A stretch of DNA of 64,000 nt from Hafnia alvei (lineage in GTDB: Bacteria > Pseudomonadota > Gammaproteobacteria > Enterobacterales > Enterobacteriaceae), in NCBI RefSeq assembly GCF_900095695.1, contig NZ_FMIQ01000072.1:1-64000 (forward strand), given 5' to 3'. The translations under genes and the position numbers were made by a program. Position 1 is the first letter of the stretch, and every line of letters starts with the position of its first letter. Of this stretch, positions 59,306 to 64,000 are shown piece after piece. Under the pieces are notes generated by a model. That model was not told the origin of the DNA and made no database searches. It saw only the letters and a list, made by a program, of their open reading frames with translations.

Positions 59306-60448
59306 ATGGCTGAGAATCATCCTGTCATTATTGTTGGCAGTGGTCATGCCGGGCTGCAGCTGGCGCGTAACCTGCGCCGTCTGCAGCCGACCTCAGGGTT
59401 AGTGATGATCTGCGCCGATGACGGCGTGGATTACGCCAAACCACAGCTAAGCCATGCCTTTAGCCAGCAACAAAGCGCAGAGCAGCTGACGCGTAAAACG
59501 GCTCAGGAACTGCGCCAAGAACTGAAAATGATGCTGCTCACTGAACAGCGCGTAGAGGCGATCCACCCCGTAGAACAAACGATTGTGGTCAATGGACGCA
59601 CTTTAGCCTACAGCAAACTGGTCTTAGCCACGGGGGCTCGCGCTTTTGTTCCTCCGGTAGCGGGAGATGCAAGTGATGACATCAAAACGCTCAACAGCCT
59701 GCAAGAGTATCGCCACCTGCGTGAACGAATGATGCAGGGCGAGCGAGTTTTGGTGCTCGGCGGCGGTTTGATCGGCACTGAAATTGCGCACGATCTTGCC
59801 GTGGCGGGTAAACAGGTCAGTGTATGCGATCCTTCCGCACAGCTTCTGGCGAGCCTTTTGCCAGAGTTTGCCGAGCAGCGACTGGCAGAAACGTTACAGG
59901 CGCTATCTTGTGAGCTGTTGCTAAACAATACGTTGGAGATGCTACAGCGTCTGCCTCACGGCGTGCGGGCTACTTTCACCCACGGAGAAGCTCGCGAATT
60001 CGACCATGTTATTTGCGCCGCGGGGCTACGCCCTAACAGCGAGCTTGCTGCACAGGCGGGGCTGAACGTCGAACGAGGCATCGTGGTTGATAACCAGCTT
60101 CGCACCTCCGATCCCTATATTTACGCCTTGGGTGATGTGGCGCAGATCGAGGGTCGCTTATGGCCGTTCTTACAGCCGATTTCGCAGTGTGCCGCGGCGT
60201 TGGCAAAAACGATCGCGGGTGAACCGACTCACGTCACGCTGCCGGTGATGCCGGTTAATGTAAAAACGCCGCGTTACCCGCTACAGCTAGCGGGGGAAAC
60301 ACGGGCTGCCGACGTTGATTGGCAGATAGAACAGGATGCCAACAGCCTATTGGCAAAAGCTTATCGCGACGAAAAATTAGTGGGTTATATCGCGGGCGGC
60401 ACCGCACAAATGCAAGGCTTGGCGCTGCTGCGTCAGCTCTCAATATAA
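59306..60448 (+). CDS. norW: NorW, NADH:flavorubredoxin reductase
   Basis: A 380-residue FAD/NAD(P) oxidoreductase passing electrons from NADH to the NorV rubredoxin domain. The FAD fingerprint is VGSGHAGLQLARNL, the NAD fingerprint is VLGGGLIGTEIAHDLA, and YALGDVAQIEGRLWP near the C-terminus holds the second FAD motif. Ten bases separate it from norV. Length matches E. coli NorW (377 aa). Confidence 0.95.
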   Translation: MAENHPVIIVGSGHAGLQLARNLRRLQPTSGLVMICADDGVDYAKPQLSHAFSQQQSAEQLTRKTAQELRQELKMMLLTEQRVEAIHPVEQTIVVNGRTLAYSKLVLATGARAFVPPVAGDASDDIKTLNSLQEYRHLRERMMQGERVLVLGGGLIGTEIAHDLAVAGKQVSVCDPSAQLLASLLPEFAEQRLAETLQALSCELLLNNTLEMLQRLPHGVRATFTHGEAREFDHVICAAGLRPNSELAAQAGLNVERGIVVDNQLRTSDPYIYALGDVAQIEGRLWPFLQPISQCAAALAKTIAGEPTHVTLPVMPVNVKTPRYPLQLAGETRAADVDWQIEQDANSLLAKAYRDEKLVGYIAGGTAQMQGLALLRQLSI

Positions 60449-60466
60449 AGTGAAAAGGTGAAGACT

Positions 60467-60811
60467 ATGTTCAAGATCCCAGCAAACTATCATGTAACTC
60501 GTAGCACACCGTTCTTCAATCGCCAGACTGTACCTGCGGCGTTGCTAAGCCATCACAACACCAAAGCCGGTGTGTATGGCCGACTCTCCGTGATGCAGGG
60601 CGCGGTCAAATATTATGGTTTTGCCAACGAACAGGCACAAACTCCAGAGATTGAAGTCACTATCAATGCTGGACAGTTCGGCGTTTCGCCGCCGCAGTAC
60701 TGGCATAAAGTCGAACTGCTGACCGAAGACACCTATTTCAACTTGGATTTCTTTGCTCAAGATAGCGCAGATGCAGATAAGAGCGATTTAACCAAAGTGG
60801 TTGATTGCTAA
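60467..60811 (+). CDS. yeaR: YeaR-like DUF1971 protein
   Basis: A 114-residue cupin-like protein matching E. coli YeaR (119 aa): NYHVTRSTPFFNRQTVPAALL, GVYGRLSVMQGAVKYYGFA, GQFGVSPPQYWHKVELLTEDTYFNLDFF. In E. coli yeaR is induced by nitrate and NO through NarL and NsrR. Here it is the third gene of the norVW operon, 18 bp after norW. ATG 60467 is preferred over GTG 60458 (AAGGTG lies 6 nt upstream). Its biochemical role is unproven; tellurite-resistance annotations for this family are weakly founded. Confidence 0.9.
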   Translation: MFKIPANYHVTRSTPFFNRQTVPAALLSHHNTKAGVYGRLSVMQGAVKYYGFANEQAQTPEIEVTINAGQFGVSPPQYWHKVELLTEDTYFNLDFFAQDSADADKSDLTKVVDC

Positions 60812-60840
60812 CCTCTCGCACGGTGCCTCCTGCGTTTTAT

Positions 60841-60864
60841 CTCCTCCCCGAACAAGGGGAGGAG
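60841..60864 (+). terminator. Strong hairpin after yeaR
   Basis: CTCCTCCCC pairs with GGGGAGGAG. There is no T-run, so termination efficiency is doubtful. Confidence 0.45.
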
Positions 60865-60990
60865 TAACCCCAAACGATCCCGCAATAAACCTAAATTTCC
60901 CCCCTTTATTCTCGCCATGGCTTTTTTTCTCATCTGTCATCCTATGCACTGACTAATTTTCATCTTTAGCAAAAGCCTTGGGATTGCGCG

Positions 60991-62142
60991 GTGTCAGAAG
61001 ATAGCGATCTAGAAAAAACAGAAGACCCCACATCCCATAAGCTTGAAAAAGCGCGTGAGAAGGGACAAGTACCGCGTTCGCGTGAGCTCACCTCGATGCT
61101 GATGCTGGCGGCGGGTATTTCTATTCTGTTGATCGGCGGAGAGCATTTGGCTCGCCAGCTTTCGGCGATGATTTCGCAGGGTTTACAGTTTGACCAGTTA
61201 CTCATTAGCAATGACAAACAGATGCTGCGCCAGCTTGGTAATTTATTGCAGCAGGCCGTAACGGCGCTCATGCCTGTTTTGCTCGGCCTGATGATGGTCG
61301 GCTGGGCCGCGCCGATGTTGATCGGCGGCTTTTTCTTTAATCCGGGATCGATCAAGTTTGATTTAAGCAAGATGAGCCTGCTGTCAGGGTTAAAGCGCTT
61401 GTTTTCCAGTCAGGCCTTAGCGGAGCTATTGAAAGGCGTGCTGAAGGTGGTGCTGGTTAGCTGGGTTGCCGGCTGGTTTATCTGGCATTACTGGGGGCAA
61501 ATGCTGGCGCTCATTGCAGAGTCGCCCCTTGATGCGATGGGCGATGCGCTGCATCTGATTGGCATGTGCGGGTTGTTGATTGTATTGGGCTTGGTGCCGA
61601 TGGTGGCGTTCGACGTCTTCTACCAGATTTGGAGCAACATCAGCAAACTCAAAATGACCAAGCAGGAAATCAAAGACGAGTTTAAAGAACAAGAAGGCGA
61701 TCCCCACGTCAAGGGACGCATTCGCCAGCAGCAACGTGCTGCCGCGCGTCGCCGCATGATGAGCGATGTGCCTAAGGCCGATGTGATTGTGACCAACCCG
61801 ACGCACTATGCGGTGGCCTTGCAGTATCAGGAAAACAAAATGAGCGCGCCCAAAGTATTAGCGAAAGGGGCCGGAGAGATTGCGCTACGCATTAAAGAAT
61901 TGGGCAATCAACATCGAATTCCTCAGCTAGAAGCACCGCCGCTCGCCCGTGCGCTCTATAAACACAGCGAGATTGGACACCATATTCCCGCCACGCTTTA
62001 CGCCGCGGTTGCCGAGGTTTTAGCGTGGGTCTACCAGCTAAAACGTTGGCAGAAAGAGGGCGGCTTAGCACCGAAGAAACCACAAAACTTGCCAGTGCCG
62101 GAAGCACTGGATTTTGCCGGAGAGAAGACCACCGATGAGTAA
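60991..62142 (+). CDS. flhB: Flagellar export switch protein FlhB
   Basis: A 383-residue component of the flagellar type III export gate. Four N-terminal helices (about 30-215), then a cytoplasmic domain with the self-cleaving NPTH site (VIVTNPTHYAVALQY) that switches export from rod-hook to filament proteins. Near-identical segments to E. coli FlhB (382 aa) include GDPHVKGRIRQQQRAAARRRMM and EAPPLARALYKHSEIG. It starts at GTG 60991; no strong ribosome site is visible. It overlaps flhA by 8 nt. Confidence 0.96.
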   Translation: MSEDSDLEKTEDPTSHKLEKAREKGQVPRSRELTSMLMLAAGISILLIGGEHLARQLSAMISQGLQFDQLLISNDKQMLRQLGNLLQQAVTALMPVLLGLMMVGWAAPMLIGGFFFNPGSIKFDLSKMSLLSGLKRLFSSQALAELLKGVLKVVLVSWVAGWFIWHYWGQMLALIAESPLDAMGDALHLIGMCGLLIVLGLVPMVAFDVFYQIWSNISKLKMTKQEIKDEFKEQEGDPHVKGRIRQQQRAAARRRMMSDVPKADVIVTNPTHYAVALQYQENKMSAPKVLAKGAGEIALRIKELGNQHRIPQLEAPPLARALYKHSEIGHHIPATLYAAVAEVLAWVYQLKRWQKEGGLAPKKPQNLPVPEALDFAGEKTTDE

Positions 62143-64000
62143 TTTGGCTGCGTTGTTACGCATACAGGGAATGAATGGATCGCAGTGGAAGGTGCTGGCT
62201 GGCCCGATCCTGATCCTGATGATCCTGTCCATGATGGTGCTACCGCTGCCGCCATTCATTCTAGATTTATTGTTTACCTTCAATATCGCGCTGTCGATCA
62301 TGGTGCTGTTGGTAGCCATGTTTACCCAGCGTACGCTGGAGTTTGCGGCGTTCCCCACCATCCTGCTGTTTTCCACCTTACTGCGACTCTCGCTGAACGT
62401 GGCATCAACGCGCGTTATCTTGCTGGATGGGCATACCGGTGGTGCCGCGGCGGGGCGGGTTATCGAAGCTTTTGGTCACTTCTTAGTGGGCGGCAACTTT
62501 GCCATTGGTATCGTGGTCTTCATCATTTTGGTGCTGATCAACTTCATGGTTATCACCAAGGGTGCTGGGCGTATTGCTGAAGTTGGGGCTCGCTTCGTTT
62601 TAGACGGTATGCCGGGTAAACAGATGGCGATTGACGCCGATCTCAACGCCGGTTTGATTGGTGAAGATGAAGCGAAAAAACGCCGCTCCGAAGTGACGCA
62701 GGAAGCCGACTTCTACGGCTCCATGGACGGTGCGAGTAAATTTGTGCGCGGTGATGCCGTTGCAGGCTTGATGATCATGGCGCTCAACGTGGTCGGCGGG
62801 CTGCTGGTGGGGGTTATTCAGCACGGTATGCCGGTTGGGCAAGCGGCTGAAACCTACACCTTGCTGACTATCGGTGACGGGCTGGTTGCGCAGATCCCTG
62901 CGCTGGTCATCTCCACCGCAGCGGGTGTTATCGTGACCCGCGTCAGTACCGACCAAGACGTTGGCGAGCAGATGGTCACCCAGCTGTTTAGCAATCCGCG
63001 CGTTATGATTTTAAGTGCTTCGGTGTTGGGTCTACTTGGCCTCGTTCCGGGAATGCCAAATCTGGTGTTTCTGCTGTTCACCGCCGCATTGCTGGGTATT
63101 GCCTATTGGATCAGCAAGCGAGAAGGGCGCGCGGCACCTTCGCAGGCTGAACAAGCTATTCCTGAAGCGCCACCGGTGGTTGAAGCCACGTGGGAAGACG
63201 TTCAGCTTGAAGATCCGCTGGGTCTGGAGGTGGGTTATCGCCTGATTCCAATGGTCGATTTCCAACAAAACGGCGAGTTGCTCGGGCGCATCCGCAGCAT
63301 TCGTAAGAAGTTTGCGCAAACCATGGGCTTTTTACCGCCGGTGGTACATATCCGTGACAATCTGGAGCTAAGCCCGTCTGGTTACCGTATTTTGCTCAAA
63401 GGGATTGAAGCGGGACGCGGTGAGGCACACCCGGGCCGCTGGTTGGCGATTAATCCGGGCAGCGCGGCGGGAACCTTAGAAGGCGAAGCCACGGTCGATC
63501 CGGCGTTTGGGCTTCCTGCTATTTGGATTGATAACGCCCTGCGTGAACAGGCGCAGATTCAAGGTTTCACCGTGGTCGAAGCCAGCACGGTGGTGGCAAC
63601 CCACCTCAACCACTTGGTTGGAAATCACGCCAGCGAGCTGTTTGGTCGCCAAGAAGCCCAGCAGCTGTTGGAACGTGTTACGCAGGAAATGCCTAAGCTG
63701 ACCGACGATCTGATTCCGGGCACCGTCACCCTCACGACGTTGCACAAAGTTCTGCAAAATCTGCTGGCGGAAAAAGTCTCGATTCGCGATATGCGCACGA
63801 TCATTGAAACGCTGTCTGAACATGCGCCGACGCAAAGCGATCCGTATGAGTTGACGTCGGTGATCCGCGTGGCGCTTGGCCGTGCGATTACCCAACAGTG
63901 GTTCCCCGGCGAAGGCGAGATTCAGGTCATTGGTCTGGACACACCGCTTGAGCGCTTGTTATTGCAGGCACTACAAGGCGGTGGCGGCTTAGAACCTGGT
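62135..64000 (+). CDS. flhA: Flagellar export gate protein FlhA (3' end outside the window)
   Basis: The first 622 codons are present; the family length is about 692. Eight N-terminal helices (about 20-315), the FHIPEP-type conserved loop (TKGAGRIAEVGARFVLDGMPGKQMAIDADL) and most of the cytoplasmic export-platform domain that receives substrate-chaperone complexes are visible. It starts at ATG 62135 within the end of flhB. Reading continues open to the window edge, so this is truncation by the window and not a mutation. Confidence 0.96.
   Translation, partial: MSNLAALLRIQGMNGSQWKVLAGPILILMILSMMVLPLPPFILDLLFTFNIALSIMVLLVAMFTQRTLEFAAFPTILLFSTLLRLSLNVASTRVILLDGHTGGAAAGRVIEAFGHFLVGGNFAIGIVVFIILVLINFMVITKGAGRIAEVGARFVLDGMPGKQMAIDADLNAGLIGEDEAKKRRSEVTQEADFYGSMDGASKFVRGDAVAGLMIMALNVVGGLLVGVIQHGMPVGQAAETYTLLTIGDGLVAQIPALVISTAAGVIVTRVSTDQDVGEQMVTQLFSNPRVMILSASVLGLLGLVPGMPNLVFLLFTAALLGIAYWISKREGRAAPSQAEQAIPEAPPVVEATWEDVQLEDPLGLEVGYRLIPMVDFQQNGELLGRIRSIRKKFAQTMGFLPPVVHIRDNLELSPSGYRILLKGIEAGRGEAHPGRWLAINPGSAAGTLEGEATVDPAFGLPAIWIDNALREQAQIQGFTVVEASTVVATHLNHLVGNHASELFGRQEAQQLLERVTQEMPKLTDDLIPGTVTLTTLHKVLQNLLAEKVSIRDMRTIIETLSEHAPTQSDPYELTSVIRVALGRAITQQWFPGEGEIQVIGLDTPLERLLLQALQGGGGLEPG

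Noticed and set aside
60812..60990. Additional small gene between yeaR and flhB
   Set aside because: Only a GC-rich hairpin and promoter-like AT-rich DNA; no frame with a ribosome site.

Overview
The window is a chromosomal segment of an enterobacterium. Gene content and order follow the Escherichia coli cir-lysP-yeiE-yeiH, metG-mrp-udk-dcd-asmA-yegH, O-antigen-gnd-ugd, asn tRNA-mtfA and flhBA neighbourhoods. Protein similarity is high but clearly not that of E. coli. The species-level features (ugd before gnd, galF at the end of the O-antigen cluster, efeUOB and norVW beside flhBA, a catecholate-type ABC system beside cirA) suggest Hafnia or a close relative. That assignment is an inference.

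Layout. 1-365: a GC-rich palindromic extragenic block. 366-7231: yeiH and the divergent yeiE-lysP pair, split by about 3.2 kb of accessory DNA. This accessory DNA holds a complete phage-type lysis cassette (two holins, GH24 endolysin, Rz with embedded Rz1), a His/Gly-rich lipoprotein and a universal stress protein. 7487-12761: a Fur-boxed siderophore ABC importer and the CirA receptor. 12907-23331: housekeeping genes metG, mrp, udk, dcd, asmA, dcuC and yegH.

23691-39372: an AT-rich O-antigen locus that starts with a JUMPstart/ops element. It encodes dTDP-Fuc3N-type sugar synthesis (rmlA, fdtA, fdtB and an ankyrin-tailed N-formyltransferase), GDP-mannose synthesis (manC, manB), Wzx, Wzy and five glycosyltransferases, the last of which is frameshifted. 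There is no rmlB, so the 4,6-dehydratase step must come from elsewhere. galF, ugd and gnd follow.

42560-48969: yeeX, four identical tRNA-Asn genes each with its own promoter and terminator, then an ECF-type vitamin/metal importer operon led by a PPC-domain protein, then mtfA. 49132-53854: a PdeF-like c-di-GMP protein, a lipid A phosphoethanolamine transferase and a YodC-like protein. 54229-57676: the Fur-boxed efeUOB ferrous iron/heme-peroxidase system. 57807-60811: norV-norW-yeaR preceded by two NsrR-type palindromes, a nitric-oxide detoxification operon. 60991-64000: flhB and the 5' part of flhA (flagellar export), which runs off the end.

The least ordinary parts are: the orphan lysis cassette; the ECF importer, whose two ATPases carry complementary defects confined to one ATP site; the NsrR-boxed norVW-yeaR operon without norR; and the Fuc3NFo/mannose O-antigen locus lacking rmlB and carrying a poly-A frameshift.
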